The position numbers and the translations under genes were made by a program. Of a stretch of 64,000 nt of DNA, positions 7,406 through 16,227 are shown one piece after another. How positions within the stretch are numbered: position 1 is the stretch's first letter; each line of letters starts with the position of its first letter. The notes under the pieces were generated by a model, which was not told where the DNA came from, did not search any database, and saw nothing but the letters and a program-made list of their open reading frames with translations. This DNA is from an uncultured Saprospiraceae bacterium (GTDB lineage: Bacteria > Bacteroidota > Bacteroidia > Chitinophagales > Saprospiraceae), in NCBI GenBank assembly GCA_937928405.1, contig CALFWZ010000114.1, forward strand, positions 37,923-101,922, read 5' to 3'.

Positions 7406-9712
7406 CTAAGCCTGCGTGCGAGCAATTTTAATGATAACCGATTTATAAGCCGGCGTATAACTGCGTTTTGCAAAACTATTAATAGGAACCAAGACATTTG
7501 CTTCTGGAAAATAAGTAGCGACGGTATTCACGGGAATATCATATTGGACCACTTGAAAATCTCTGGCCACTCTTTCTTTATTTTCAAAATAACTAAACAA
7601 GTCTACTTTATCTCCTGCTGTTAATCCTACTTTTTTGATATCGGAGGCATTCATAAAAACAACTCGACGACCATTTTCGATTCCCCGGTAGCGATCATCA
7701 TTTCCATAGATGGTGGTATTAAACTGATCATGACTACGGATCGTCATCATAATAAATTCATCTTCCTTAATGGTTATATTTTCAACTGGATTAATTGAAA
7801 ATAAAGCCTTGCCAGTCTCGGTTTTAAAATTACCTTCACGTGCTCCGTTGGGTAGATAAAAACCACCGTGGTTTCGTACGCGTTCGTTATAATTATCAAA
7901 ACCCGGAATCGTCGCTTCGATCAAATCACGGATAAGGTCATAATCTTTTGCTACTGCGTCCCAATTAGGTTTGGCATATTTATCACCGACTACTTTTTTT
8001 GCTAATTCTGCAATGATGGTTGGTTCGGCTCGCAAATGTTCAGAAATAGGATCGACCTTGCCTCTCGATGCCTGAACGACGCCCGTAGAATTTTCGCAAC
8101 TGATAATTTGATCTCCAGCGCTGGTAGGAATAATTTCAGTACGACCAATACACGGCAGAATAATAGAGGTAGCTCCTGCAATTAAATGATTGCGATTTAG
8201 CTTGGTAGAAATCTGTACGGTGAGTTCACATTTTTGAAAAGCCGCAGCGGTAAATTCTGTGTCTGGTCCAGCAGAAAGAAGATTGCCCCCCAGACCTAGA
8301 TAGAATTTTACTTTTCCTTCTGCCATCGCACGAATAGCATCCACGACATGAAATCCATTTTTTTCCGGAGGGTCAAAATCGAAGTTTTTCTGTAAAGCTT
8401 CGCGGAGTGCTGGCTTAAGTTTTTCCCAAACACCGACGGTACGGTCGCCTTGCACGTTGCTGTGCCCACGGACGGGACAGGCACCCGCCCCAGGCTTGCC
8501 GATACTACCTTTCAGCAATAGTAAATTGACAATTTCTCGGATGGTATTGACACTATTTTCGTGCTGCGTGACGCCCATTGCCCAGCAGATGATGATCTTT
8601 TTATTATCTCGGATCATCTGCGTGGCTGCTTTAATTTTTTCTTCGCTGACGCCCGAAGATTTTACTAGGAAATCAAAATCGCTGGCTCTAAGATCGTTGA
8701 TAAATGCTTCGTAATAGCTGGTATTATTTTTAATGAATTCTTGGTCGAAAATAGTACCCGGCGCTTTATCTTCTGCTTGTAAAAGCAAAAACATTATCGC
8801 TTTTATTAAGGCAAGATCTCCGTTGATTGCGACGGGAAGATGTAAGTCCATCAAGCTGGTACCTCGTAGAAAACCCTTTAGTTTTTGTGGATTTTTAAAA
8901 CGTTGCAATCCCGCTTCTTTCAATGGATTGACGCCGATGATTTTTCCACCACGTTTTTTTGTAATCTCCAAAGCAGACAACATACGAGGATGGTTGGTGC
9001 CGGGATTTTGTCCGATGACCATCACAAGATCCGCAACATAAAAATCTTCTAATTTAACCGATCCTTTTCCGATTCCGATCGTTTCGGACAAAGCGACACC
9101 CGTTGATTCGTGACACATATTAGAACAGTCCGGTAGATTATTGGTGCCGTATTGTCGGACAAATAACTGGTATAAAAAAGCGGCTTCGTTGCTGGCTTTT
9201 CCAGAAGTATAGAATACCGCCTGATCTGGATGATCCAACCCATGTAAGTGATCCGCAATTAATTGGTAAGCATCGTCCCAAGTGATGGGTTCGTAATAAT
9301 TGCTTCCAGAGCGACGAATCATGGGTTCGGTAATACGACCACTTTTTCCAATTTTATAATCCGTCCAAGTGGTCATTTCTTGGATAGCATATTTTTTAAA
9401 AAAGTCTGGAGTTACTCTTTTTTCAGTGGCTTCTTCTACGATCGCCTTGACGCCATTTTCGCAGTATTCTCCGAGGGGAGAACGATGGTCGTCCGGATCG
9501 GGCCAGGCACAACCTGGACAGTCGTACCCTTCCATTTGGTTGACGGCAAATAACGTAGTCCCACATTTTTTAGCGGTCATTTCCCCTTTAAGTTGTACCG
9601 CTACGGCGCTAATGGCAGGCAATCCCGCCGCGTAATTTTTAGGTTTAGAAATTTTGATTGCTTCCGTTGCTGGTGGTGGAACCGCGTGTAATTTATCTTT
9701 AGAGTCGGACAT
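7406..9712 (-). CDS. FdhF/YdeP-family molybdopterin oxidoreductase (formate dehydrogenase alpha-like)
   Basis: A 768-residue DMSO-reductase-superfamily protein of the single-subunit YdeP type (known family TIGR01701), which binds bis-molybdopterin guanine dinucleotide. The N-terminus carries EGYDCPGCAWPDP and a further Cys, probable Fe-S ligands. NMCHESTGVAL and VIGQNPGTNHPRM are family landmarks, and the C-terminal part is the molydopterin-binding domain. The ATG at 9712 (MSDSKDKLH) was chosen over 9757 because the upstream extension is low-complexity. An fdhD gene lies nearby on the same strand, consistent with sulfuration of the Mo cofactor. The physiological substrate is unknown; formate is not proven. 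Confidence 0.88.
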   Translation of the reverse strand: MSDSKDKLHAVPPPATEAIKISKPKNYAAGLPAISAVAVQLKGEMTAKKCGTTLFAVNQMEGYDCPGCAWPDPDDHRSPLGEYCENGVKAIVEEATEKRVTPDFFKKYAIQEMTTWTDYKIGKSGRITEPMIRRSGSNYYEPITWDDAYQLIADHLHGLDHPDQAVFYTSGKASNEAAFLYQLFVRQYGTNNLPDCSNMCHESTGVALSETIGIGKGSVKLEDFYVADLVMVIGQNPGTNHPRMLSALEITKKRGGKIIGVNPLKEAGLQRFKNPQKLKGFLRGTSLMDLHLPVAINGDLALIKAIMFLLLQAEDKAPGTIFDQEFIKNNTSYYEAFINDLRASDFDFLVKSSGVSEEKIKAATQMIRDNKKIIICWAMGVTQHENSVNTIREIVNLLLLKGSIGKPGAGACPVRGHSNVQGDRTVGVWEKLKPALREALQKNFDFDPPEKNGFHVVDAIRAMAEGKVKFYLGLGGNLLSAGPDTEFTAAAFQKCELTVQISTKLNRNHLIAGATSIILPCIGRTEIIPTSAGDQIISCENSTGVVQASRGKVDPISEHLRAEPTIIAELAKKVVGDKYAKPNWDAVAKDYDLIRDLIEATIPGFDNYNERVRNHGGFYLPNGAREGNFKTETGKALFSINPVENITIKEDEFIMMTIRSHDQFNTTIYGNDDRYRGIENGRRVVFMNASDIKKVGLTAGDKVDLFSYFENKERVARDFQVVQYDIPVNTVATYFPEANVLVPINSFAKRSYTPAYKSVIIKIARTQA

Positions 9713-9792
9713 TTTTTTGCTTTTATTTTTTAGATAGGTAGTACGTTTTTTGAGCAAACATGTTCAAGGTAAGAAATTTTAAATTGGATTTG

Positions 9793-9805
9793 TTTAAACA
9801 ACTTC
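9793..9805. repeat. TTTAAACAACTTC motif copy
   Basis: An exact copy of the 13-base word also found at 16168, 27938 and 54855, here about 22 bases upstream of the plus-strand -7 box at 9828. Confidence 0.5.
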
Positions 9806-9821
9806 TTATTTTTAGCTTTAG

Positions 9822-9835
9822 CAAAGATATTTTTG
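9822..9835. promoter_or_regulatory. Overlapping divergent -7 boxes (oxidoreductase and unknown gene)
   Basis: CAAAGATATTTTTG reads TATTTTTG on the plus strand (9828-9835) and TATCTTTG on the minus strand (9829-9822). Both match TAnnTTTG and share the central TA. The plus box would drive the ORF at 9853 with a very short leader. The minus box would drive the oxidoreductase with a leader of about 100 nt; a minus-strand TTG lies 15 bases upstream of it. Confidence 0.6.
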
Positions 9836-9852
9836 GGATAAAATCAAATACT

Positions 9853-10275
9853 ATGAGTAAGCGTCCAGCAGATTATATGCTTCCTGTTTTACACGACATA
9901 GAGACAACAATACTAGAACTTTACGATGAATTTCCTCGTATGGTCGATGCAGATGTTTTATGGTGTTGTGAAAAACTGCAAGATTATTATAAAAAAATAG
10001 CTCAAGGTAAAGAGATGGAAGATCCAGAATCTCCTATCCAGAGAAAGCAAGACTTGATGGATGAACTTTTAAATACCTTAGAAGACCGTGAAAACGATGA
10101 ATTAGATAAAGATATTATCAACAATCCAGCTTGTCGACAAGGAGAAGCCATGTACAGTTCTTATGCGATGCTTTATACTGCCGCCCTAAAAAAGATTAGA
10201 GACTCTGTTCGGTTTTGGAAAAAAGAAGGTGGAAAAACCGGGTATTTGAGGTTTATAAAAGGAAGTGTTATATAA
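9853..10275 (+). CDS. Conserved-looking hypothetical protein
   Basis: A 140-residue soluble, acidic, mostly helical protein (MSKRPADYMLPVLHDIE...). No signal peptide, membrane segment or recognised motif was seen. Cysteines include the VLWCCEKLQ pair and one in NNPACRQGEA. The ATG at 9853 was chosen over 9760 because the -7 box at 9828 falls inside the longer version. It lies between the molybdopterin oxidoreductase and fdhD, divergent from the first and convergent with the second, which hints at but does not establish a link with the molybdoenzyme. Function unknown. Confidence 0.7.
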   Translation: MSKRPADYMLPVLHDIETTILELYDEFPRMVDADVLWCCEKLQDYYKKIAQGKEMEDPESPIQRKQDLMDELLNTLEDRENDELDKDIINNPACRQGEAMYSSYAMLYTAALKKIRDSVRFWKKEGGKTGYLRFIKGSVI

Positions 10276-10294
10276 AAAATCTGGTGATGAGTTT

Positions 10295-11164
10295 CTACCT
10301 GTCTCTATCCAACCGTTCCGCTCCCGTATAAACATTATATTGTTCATTTCTTAAAAATCCAATCAAGGTCATTCCATGTTGTTCTGCTAGTTGCACGGCG
10401 AGACTAGATGGCGCACCGACTGCGACCAGCATGGGAATGCCCGCAGTCAATGATTTTTGAATCAATTCAAAACTGGCACGACCACTTACCAAGATGAGCG
10501 CATCAGATAAGGGTAAATTATTTTCTAAAATTTGTTGACCAAGCAATTTATCTACTGCGTTGTGTCGTCCCACATCTTCTCGCCAGCTGAGTAATTTACC
10601 GTTCCAGTCGAAGAGTGCCGCTGCATGTAATCCACCCGTTTTATCAAAAACAGCTTGCACCGCTCTGAGCTGGTTGGGGAGTTTGTGGAGTAGTTTCGCC
10701 GCAATTTTGGGTGTGGCTGGAGGTAATTGGGGAAGCGACTTTACAGTAATTGCTGCAATAGAAGCTTTACCACAAACACCACAGCTGGAAGAAGTGTAAA
10801 AATGTCTTTCGAGCTGGTTGAGATCTACCGCTACCGTGTTGTGTAACACTACGACGACTGTATTTTCAACCCAATCTGGATCTGGAGAATGAGCGTAAGC
10901 AATTTTTTGAATGTCTTGACTGGATTGAATAATTCCTTCGGTGAGTAAAAACCCAGCCGCTAGATTAAAGTCATAGCCGGGCGTACGCATGGTCACTGCA
11001 ATACTTTTTCGTTGTCGTTGATCTGCCGGACCAAATAGCAATTGAATTTCTAATGGTTCTTCGATCGCGAGCTGATCGATTAACGGTGCGAATGCTCCAT
11101 TTTTATTTTTTAGGATTTTATGGTGATAAGTGGCAGGGCTTTTCATACGTTTGATTTTATCCAT
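10295..11164 (-). CDS. fdhD: Formate dehydrogenase accessory sulfurtransferase FdhD
   Basis: FdhD moves sulfur from a cysteine desulfurase to the molybdenum cofactor of formate-dehydrogenase-type enzymes, making the sulfurated active form. The 289-residue protein has the essential CxxC in SSCGVCGKAS (Cys128, Cys131), the family segment YDFNLAAGFLLTEGII and the C-terminal EDVGRHNAVDKLLG and SGRASFELIQK motifs. It is transcribed in the same direction as the YdeP-type oxidoreductase at 7406-9712, but the plus-strand gene at 9853 separates the two, so they are not a simple operon. Confidence 0.95.
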   Translation of the reverse strand: MDKIKRMKSPATYHHKILKNKNGAFAPLIDQLAIEEPLEIQLLFGPADQRQRKSIAVTMRTPGYDFNLAAGFLLTEGIIQSSQDIQKIAYAHSPDPDWVENTVVVVLHNTVAVDLNQLERHFYTSSSCGVCGKASIAAITVKSLPQLPPATPKIAAKLLHKLPNQLRAVQAVFDKTGGLHAAALFDWNGKLLSWREDVGRHNAVDKLLGQQILENNLPLSDALILVSGRASFELIQKSLTAGIPMLVAVGAPSSLAVQLAEQHGMTLIGFLRNEQYNVYTGAERLDRDR

Positions 11165-11550
11165 TCAAAGATAAGAAGATAGCATGAAGTGGTACCTTCT
11201 ATTTGAGCAGTCTTTACTTTCTATTTTTTGCTTAAAAACCGCCTTTTTTAACTAACTATTCACCCTAAAACGGGCTTGGAAGACAGCTTAGATGAAATAT
11301 TAAATTCTATCTACGATGATTTACGCCTATTATTTCAATTAATAAATATTAAAAAAATAAAATTTGTGTTTACCGCTATAAGAATTTAGGGGTATTTTTT
11401 TCTTTTAAACCATAAATAAAACCTACTTTTACGGGTCGAATAAACCAGATTTAGGAATATTATTCTTTTTTAGTGTGAAAAACACAATTAGTCTATTATT
11501 TTCTGACTTAATTTTTTAATTAATTTCAATTAAAACCAAACTTTTAACTT
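11165..11550. other. Intergenic region between fdhD and hppA
   Basis: A very AT-rich 386-base gap between divergent genes. No ORF or RNA gene is supported. There is a minor GTGTGAAAAACAC hairpin near 11474 and a near-miss -7 sequence TAAAATTTG near 11358 (one base too long for TAnnTTTG). It presumably contains the promoters of both neighbours. Confidence 0.5.
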
Positions 11551-13779
11551 ATGGGAAGTAGTACAATTACTATCACAACCTTTGCGCTCGGGATTGTTGC
11601 CTTGGCATACACTTTTTGGAAGTCCGCTTGGGTTTCTAGACAAGAAGTGGGAACGGAGCGAATGGGCCGAATCGCAGAAGATATTGCGGATGGAGCCATG
11701 GCTTTTTTGAAAGCAGAATATAAAGTATTAAGCATTTTTGTGGTAATCGTGGCGATCTTATTAGGGATTACCAATAACACCCCACAGTCTTCTCCAATCA
11801 TTGCCTTTTCTTTTGTATTAGGTGCGATCTGTTCCGCATTGGCTGGATTTATCGGAATGAAAGTGGCCACCAAAGCCAACGTAAGAACCACCAACGCAGC
11901 CCGAACTAGTCTAGGTGCCGCTTTGGAAGTGGCCTTTGCCGGTGGTGCGGTCATGGGAATGGGCGTAGTTGGACTCGGTGTTTTGGGTCTTAGTTTATTA
12001 TTTATTGTCTATAGCAATATGTTCGGCGTGCAAGATGCCGACCACGTGGTTCGAGTGATTACCATTATAACTGGTTTTTCATTTGGTGCCTCTTCGATTG
12101 CCCTTTTTGCGAGAGTAGGAGGTGGTATCTATACAAAGGCGGCCGATGTAGGAGCCGATTTAGTAGGTAAGGTAGAAGCAGGTATTCCAGAAGATCATCC
12201 TTTGAATCCAGCAACGATTGCGGATAACGTAGGTGATAATGTAGGTGATGTAGCAGGAATGGGAGCCGATTTATTTGAATCTTACGTAGGATCAATTATC
12301 GGTACGATGGTATTAGGTGCCGTCTTTATGGGCTCCGCTGGATTTGAATTGACGAACGATTTTGGTGGATTAAACGCTGTATTATTACCATTGGTATTGG
12401 CTGCAACTGGTATCATCACGTCGATCATCGGTACTTTCTTTGTGAAAGTAGGTGAGGGCGGTGATCCACAAAAAGCCTTAAATCGAGGTGAATTTATCGC
12501 AGCAGGATTAGTATTGGCCGCTACTTATGGAATCATTCAATGGATGTTGCCTGGTAGTTGGGTAGGCGCTGATGGTTTCGAATATACTTCTAATGGTGTA
12601 TTCTTTGCCGTAATCTTCGGTCTAGTCGGTGGATTATTAATCGGAATCGTAACCGAATTCTATACCGGAACTGGAACAAAGCCAGTAATGAGTATAGTAG
12701 AACAATCAGTAACTGGAGCAGCCACCAATATTATCGCAGGCTTAGGAGTAGGGATGCAATCTACCGCTATTCCAATTTTGATTTTAGCAGTTGCTATCGT
12801 TGGAGCATATAGTTTTGCAGGTCTCTACGGAATTGCGATTGCCGCAGTAGGGATGCTTTCTAATACAGGAATTCAATTAGCAGTTGATGCCTATGGGCCG
12901 GTTTCGGATAACGCAGGTGGTATCGCCGAGATGGCAGATTTACCAAAAGAAGTACGTCAGCGTACCGATAAATTAGATGCGGTAGGAAATACGACCGCAG
13001 CCATCGGAAAAGGATTTGCGATTGGTTCTGCAGCCTTGACGGCATTGGCATTATTCGCTGCCTTTATCACGGCTTATAACGTAACACACCCAGACGCACA
13101 GGTCGTTGGAATCGATTTAACGAATCCATATGTAATGGCTGCCATGTTTATCGGTGGAATGTTGCCTTTCTTATTCTCTGCACTTTCTATGAATGCAGTA
13201 GGACGAGCCGCGATGGATATGATCACGGAAGTACGACGTCAGTTTAAGGATATTCCTGAACTAAAAGCAGCACTAGCAGTGATGCGTAAAAACGACGGAA
13301 AAGATTACAAAGAATGGAATGCCGCAGATCAAAAAACTTTTGATGCCGCAGACGGAAAAGCAGAATACGGTAAGTGTGTAGAAATTTCTACCATCGCTTC
13401 GATTCGAGAAATGCGATTACCAGGTTTACTAGCGGTAATTGTTCCAATCATCGTCGGATTTACACCGGGCCTTTTAGGACTAGGAAGTAAGATGGGCGCA
13501 GAAATGTTGGGTGGACTATTAGCGGGTGTAACCGTTTGTGGAGTACTCATGGCGATCTTCCAATCTAACGCCGGTGGTGCGTGGGATAACGCGAAGAAGA
13601 TGTTTGAAGAAGGTGTTGAAATCAAAGGCAAGATGTACTACAAAGGTTCTGAGCCACACAAGGCAACCGTCGTAGGTGACACGGTAGGTGATCCATTTAA
13701 GGATACTTCTGGTCCTTCTCTAAACATTTTATTGAAGCTGATGTCTGTGGTGGCATTGGTGATTGCACCGTTACTCTAA
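11551..13779 (+). CDS. hppA: Membrane-bound ion-pumping inorganic pyrophosphatase, K+-dependent type
   Basis: An integral-membrane enzyme coupling pyrophosphate hydrolysis to Na+ and/or H+ export across the inner membrane. It has 742 residues with about 16 hydrophobic helices. The substrate site is visible as [11 protein letters not shown] and the [17 protein letters not shown] run. [10 protein letters not shown] (479-488) carries Ala483 and Gly486 at the positions that distinguish K+-dependent from K+-independent (Lys/Thr) families, so the K+-dependent class is predicted. Whether Na+, H+ or both are pumped cannot be settled by eye. A terminator follows directly, so it is probably monocistronic. 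Confidence 0.96.
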   Translation: MGSSTITITTFALGIVALAYTFWKSAWVSRQEVGTERMGRIAEDIADGAMAFLKAEYKVLSIFVVIVAILLGITNNTPQSSPIIAFSFVLGAICSALAGFIGMKVATKANVRTTNAARTSLGAALEVAFAGGAVMGMGVVGLGVLGLSLLFIVYSNMFGVQDADHVVRVITIITGFSFGASSIALFARVGGGIYTKAADVGADLVGKVEAGIPEDHPLNPATIADNVGDNVGDVAGMGADLFESYVGSIIGTMVLGAVFMGSAGFELTNDFGGLNAVLLPLVLAATGIITSIIGTFFVKVGEGGDPQKALNRGEFIAAGLVLAATYGIIQWMLPGSWVGADGFEYTSNGVFFAVIFGLVGGLLIGIVTEFYTGTGTKPVMSIVEQSVTGAATNIIAGLGVGMQSTAIPILILAVAIVGAYSFAGLYGIAIAAVGMLSNTGIQLAVDAYGPVSDNAGGIAEMADLPKEVRQRTDKLDAVGNTTAAIGKGFAIGSAALTALALFAAFITAYNVTHPDAQVVGIDLTNPYVMAAMFIGGMLPFLFSALSMNAVGRAAMDMITEVRRQFKDIPELKAALAVMRKNDGKDYKEWNAADQKTFDAADGKAEYGKCVEISTIASIREMRLPGLLAVIVPIIVGFTPGLLGLGSKMGAEMLGGLLAGVTVCGVLMAIFQSNAGGAWDNAKKMFEEGVEIKGKMYYKGSEPHKATVVGDTVGDPFKDTSGPSLNILLKLMSVVALVIAPLL

Positions 13780-13812
13780 GCGCGTGTAAGAAAATATTTT
13801 TAAGATATTGAG

Positions 13813-13845
13813 AAAGCTGCTTCCGGAGGGGAGCGGCTTTTTTTT
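13813..13845 (+). terminator. Terminator after hppA
   Basis: AAAGCTGCTTCC and GGGAGCGGCTTT pair around GGAG with two G-T wobbles, followed by eight T residues. Confidence 0.88.
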
Positions 13846-13936
13846 GGGGTAGCGGTTATTGTCTAATCAAGATATTTGCTAAGTTCTTTTAAATTTCATT
13901 AACAAATAAATAGCAGTTTTTATCTCATTTAAAAAG

Positions 13937-13944
13937 TATTTTTG
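13937..13944 (+). promoter_or_regulatory. -7 box of the alpha/beta hydrolase gene
   Basis: TATTTTTG matches TAnnTTTG, 39 bases before the ATG at 13984 and downstream of the hppA terminator. No clear -33 TTG is present. Confidence 0.45.
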
Positions 13945-13983
13945 GAATAGAAACTTTCTTTAAGAAATAGAAAGCTGTAGCAA

Positions 13984-14955
13984 ATGAAACTAATATCAAT
14001 ACTTCTCACATTTCTAATCATACTCATTGCTGATCTCTCTGCTCAAACAGCCGGATTTCTAAAAGTCCCTGACGGGATTATTCATTATAAAGTCTTCGGA
14101 GAAGGGCCTCCGCTATTATTCCTAAATGGAGGTCCAGGCTTTTCTAGCGATAGTTATGAAGAAATGGCAGATCACTTAAAATCTAAAAGGCAAGTAATTT
14201 TATTTGATCAAAGAGGAACGGGCAAATCCGAAATGAAAGAAGTCAGTGCTAAAACTATTACCAGTGCTAAAATGGTCGAAGACATAGAAGCACTAAAAAA
14301 TCATTTGGAGATTAAAGCTTGGGATATCATCGGACAATCCTTCGGTGGAGTATATGCTATGTATTATGCGGATAGGTATCCTAAAAGTATTAACAAATTA
14401 ATCCTTACGTCTACGCTCGCACCTAGAAAAGATAAATTCCAAGATTTCGAATATGTTAATTTCTATAAAGGTAAATCCTTTAAAGCGGAGCGAGTAATAG
14501 ATAGTGTATATACCGAGGCAATAGAAACGGCCCAACAAAAAATTAGGACTTTAGAACAAAGTGATTCTCTTGAAAGAAAAAGAAATGAACGGATTATTAG
14601 TGAATGCAAATCACTACGAAGACGAGGTCTTTCGGCAAGATATTTTGTTTATCAACGAAAAAATATCCCGATAGCCATCGATTGGTTTATTAATAAAGCC
14701 AAACAGAATAATCTGGTATTTAAATTAGCCAACCGTTCTTTTAATCTATATGAGATCAAAGATTCTCTGAAAAAATACGACAAAGAGGTGTTGATTTTAC
14801 ATGGGCAATATGATTTTATAAGACTTAAGGCACCGCGTATCTTACATAAGATTTTCTCTAACGCTCGGTTAGAAATAATAAAAAATAGCGGCCATTTAAT
14901 TTGGATGGATCAACCCAAAATTACCAAAAAATTAATCCTCGATTTTTTAGAATGA
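13984..14955 (+). CDS. Secreted alpha/beta hydrolase (prolyl-aminopeptidase-like)
   Basis: A 323-residue protein with an N-terminal signal peptide ending near SAQTAG, so it is periplasmic or exported. The alpha/beta-hydrolase core shows FLNGGPGFSSDSY (the HGGPG oxyanion motif with Asn for His), FDQRGTGKS, the nucleophile elbow GQSFGG (Ser119), LHGQYDFIR (acid) and NSGHLIWMDQP (His). The GGPG and DQRGxGxS pair is typical of the S33 peptidase/proline iminopeptidase branch; the substrate is unknown. It has its own -7 box and shares a bidirectional terminator with serA downstream. Confidence 0.85.
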   Translation: MKLISILLTFLIILIADLSAQTAGFLKVPDGIIHYKVFGEGPPLLFLNGGPGFSSDSYEEMADHLKSKRQVILFDQRGTGKSEMKEVSAKTITSAKMVEDIEALKNHLEIKAWDIIGQSFGGVYAMYYADRYPKSINKLILTSTLAPRKDKFQDFEYVNFYKGKSFKAERVIDSVYTEAIETAQQKIRTLEQSDSLERKRNERIISECKSLRRRGLSARYFVYQRKNIPIAIDWFINKAKQNNLVFKLANRSFNLYEIKDSLKKYDKEVLILHGQYDFIRLKAPRILHKIFSNARLEIIKNSGHLIWMDQPKITKKLILDFLE

Positions 14956-14998
14956 CGAAATTAAATGATCGAAAATTTCACGCCCTCCACCCACAAAT

Positions 14999-15031
14999 AA
15001 AAGCCCCTAACATTCCGTCAGGAGCTTTTTT
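14999..15031. terminator. Bidirectional terminator between hydrolase and serA
   Basis: AAAAGCCCCT (14999-15008) pairs with AGGAGCTTTT around an 11-base loop, with A-run and T-run on opposite sides. It would terminate the rightward hydrolase transcript; the A-run could also serve the leftward serA transcript. Confidence 0.75.
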
Positions 15032-15118
15032 ATGCTAAAACTTCGCTTGCGAAGCACATTGTCAAATTCTACTAAAAAAGAAAAACGATAGCGGACATTA
15101 TTAATTATAATCCACCAA

Positions 15119-16069
15119 TCAACCAAACGCCTTCCCAATTTTCTCCGCCAATTCCAGTCCAATATTCCGTTGCGCCTCCAAAGTCGAAGCACCGATATGT
15201 GGCGTCAAAGAAATGCGTGGGTGAGCTAATAAGTCTCCTCTAGGAGTAGGTTCATTTTCAAAAACATCCAAGCCTGCCGCAGCTACTTTTCCGCTTTCGA
15301 GGGCTGCTAATAACGCATCTTCGTCCACGGTTCCACCACGAGCACAATTGACCAAAACAACCCCGTCTTTCATTTTTGCAAATTCAGCGTTGGATAAAAC
15401 GGGTTTACCTAAGTTTGGAATGTGTAGCGAAATAAAGTCACTGTGTGCCAACATCTCATCCATCGGAACGGTATTCAAGGTAACCGCCAATCCACCACGA
15501 CCACCATATAGATCAATCTCGATGGTTGCTTCTTGTCTACCTGGATCTACCGCTAGTACATTCATGCCTAATGCCAAGGCAATCTTGGCCGTCTCTTGAC
15601 CAATATTTCCAAAGCCAATAATACCGAGCGTACGACCTCGTAGTTCCATCCCTTTGGAGTATTGTTTTTTTAGGGTCTTAAATTCTGTATTTCCACCCGT
15701 TGGCATATTTCGGTTGGCATCGTGTAGAAAACGAGACAAGGTAAACATATGTGCAAAGGCTAATTCAGCTACCGCTGCAGAAGAAGCGGCGGGTGTATTA
15801 ATGACCGTAATGTTTTTACTTTTAGCATGCGCTACGTCAATATTGTCAAGGCCAACGCCACCACGCGCAATCACTTTTAGGTTCGGACAATTATCAATTA
15901 AGTCTGTTCTAACTTTGGTTGCACTACGTACTACGATCGCATCGTAAGCAGGTAGTTTTTCCATCAGATCTTCCTGCGCTATTTTGTCAGTGTGTACTTC
16001 AAAACCAGCGGCTTCTAGCTTTGCTTTTCCATCGGGATGAATCCCGTCATTAATAAGAATCTTTTTCAT
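15119..16069 (-). CDS. serA: D-3-phosphoglycerate dehydrogenase
   Basis: First step of serine synthesis: NAD-dependent oxidation of 3-phosphoglycerate. The 316-residue short form has the substrate domain (VVRSATKVR, IARGGVGLDNID), the NAD-binding motif GIIGFGNIGQETA, and the catalytic set ARGGTVDEDAL (Arg), FENEP (Glu) and PHIGAST (His). It stops right after the catalytic domain and lacks the ACT domain that gives serine feedback in longer SerA proteins, as in many Bacteroidota. A TTTAAACAACTTC palindrome lies about 100 bases upstream. Other 2-hydroxyacid dehydrogenase substrates cannot be fully excluded. Confidence 0.92.
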   Translation of the reverse strand: MKKILINDGIHPDGKAKLEAAGFEVHTDKIAQEDLMEKLPAYDAIVVRSATKVRTDLIDNCPNLKVIARGGVGLDNIDVAHAKSKNITVINTPAASSAAVAELAFAHMFTLSRFLHDANRNMPTGGNTEFKTLKKQYSKGMELRGRTLGIIGFGNIGQETAKIALALGMNVLAVDPGRQEATIEIDLYGGRGGLAVTLNTVPMDEMLAHSDFISLHIPNLGKPVLSNAEFAKMKDGVVLVNCARGGTVDEDALLAALESGKVAAAGLDVFENEPTPRGDLLAHPRISLTPHIGASTLEAQRNIGLELAEKIGKAFG

Positions 16070-16161
16070 CTTCTAATTTTTTTAAAATTTTGAATCTTGC
16101 TTTCCTACGTAATTGGGAAGAGCAATTTAATGGAAGGTCTATTTGGTAAGATTAAAGAATA

Positions 16162-16180
16162 GAAGTTTTTAAACAACTTC
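16162..16180. repeat. Palindromic GAAGTT...AACTTC motif
   Basis: GAAGTTTTTAAACAACTTC is a near-palindrome containing the exact TTTAAACAACTTC word (16168-16180) shared with other gaps of the window. Confidence 0.55.
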
Positions 16181-16227
16181 ACATACAAATAAAACCCTTT
16201 TTCATGAATCTACGGCACTTAAACTCG

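Noticed and set aside
11544..11954. Minus-strand 136-codon ORF opposite the start of hppA
   Set aside because: The Ala/Val-rich product mirrors the membrane-protein sequence; hppA is unambiguous on the plus strand.
15119..16069. Truncation of serA (no ACT domain)
   Set aside because: Short SerA forms of about 315 residues with complete catalytic motifs are normal in many bacteria; no sign of decay.
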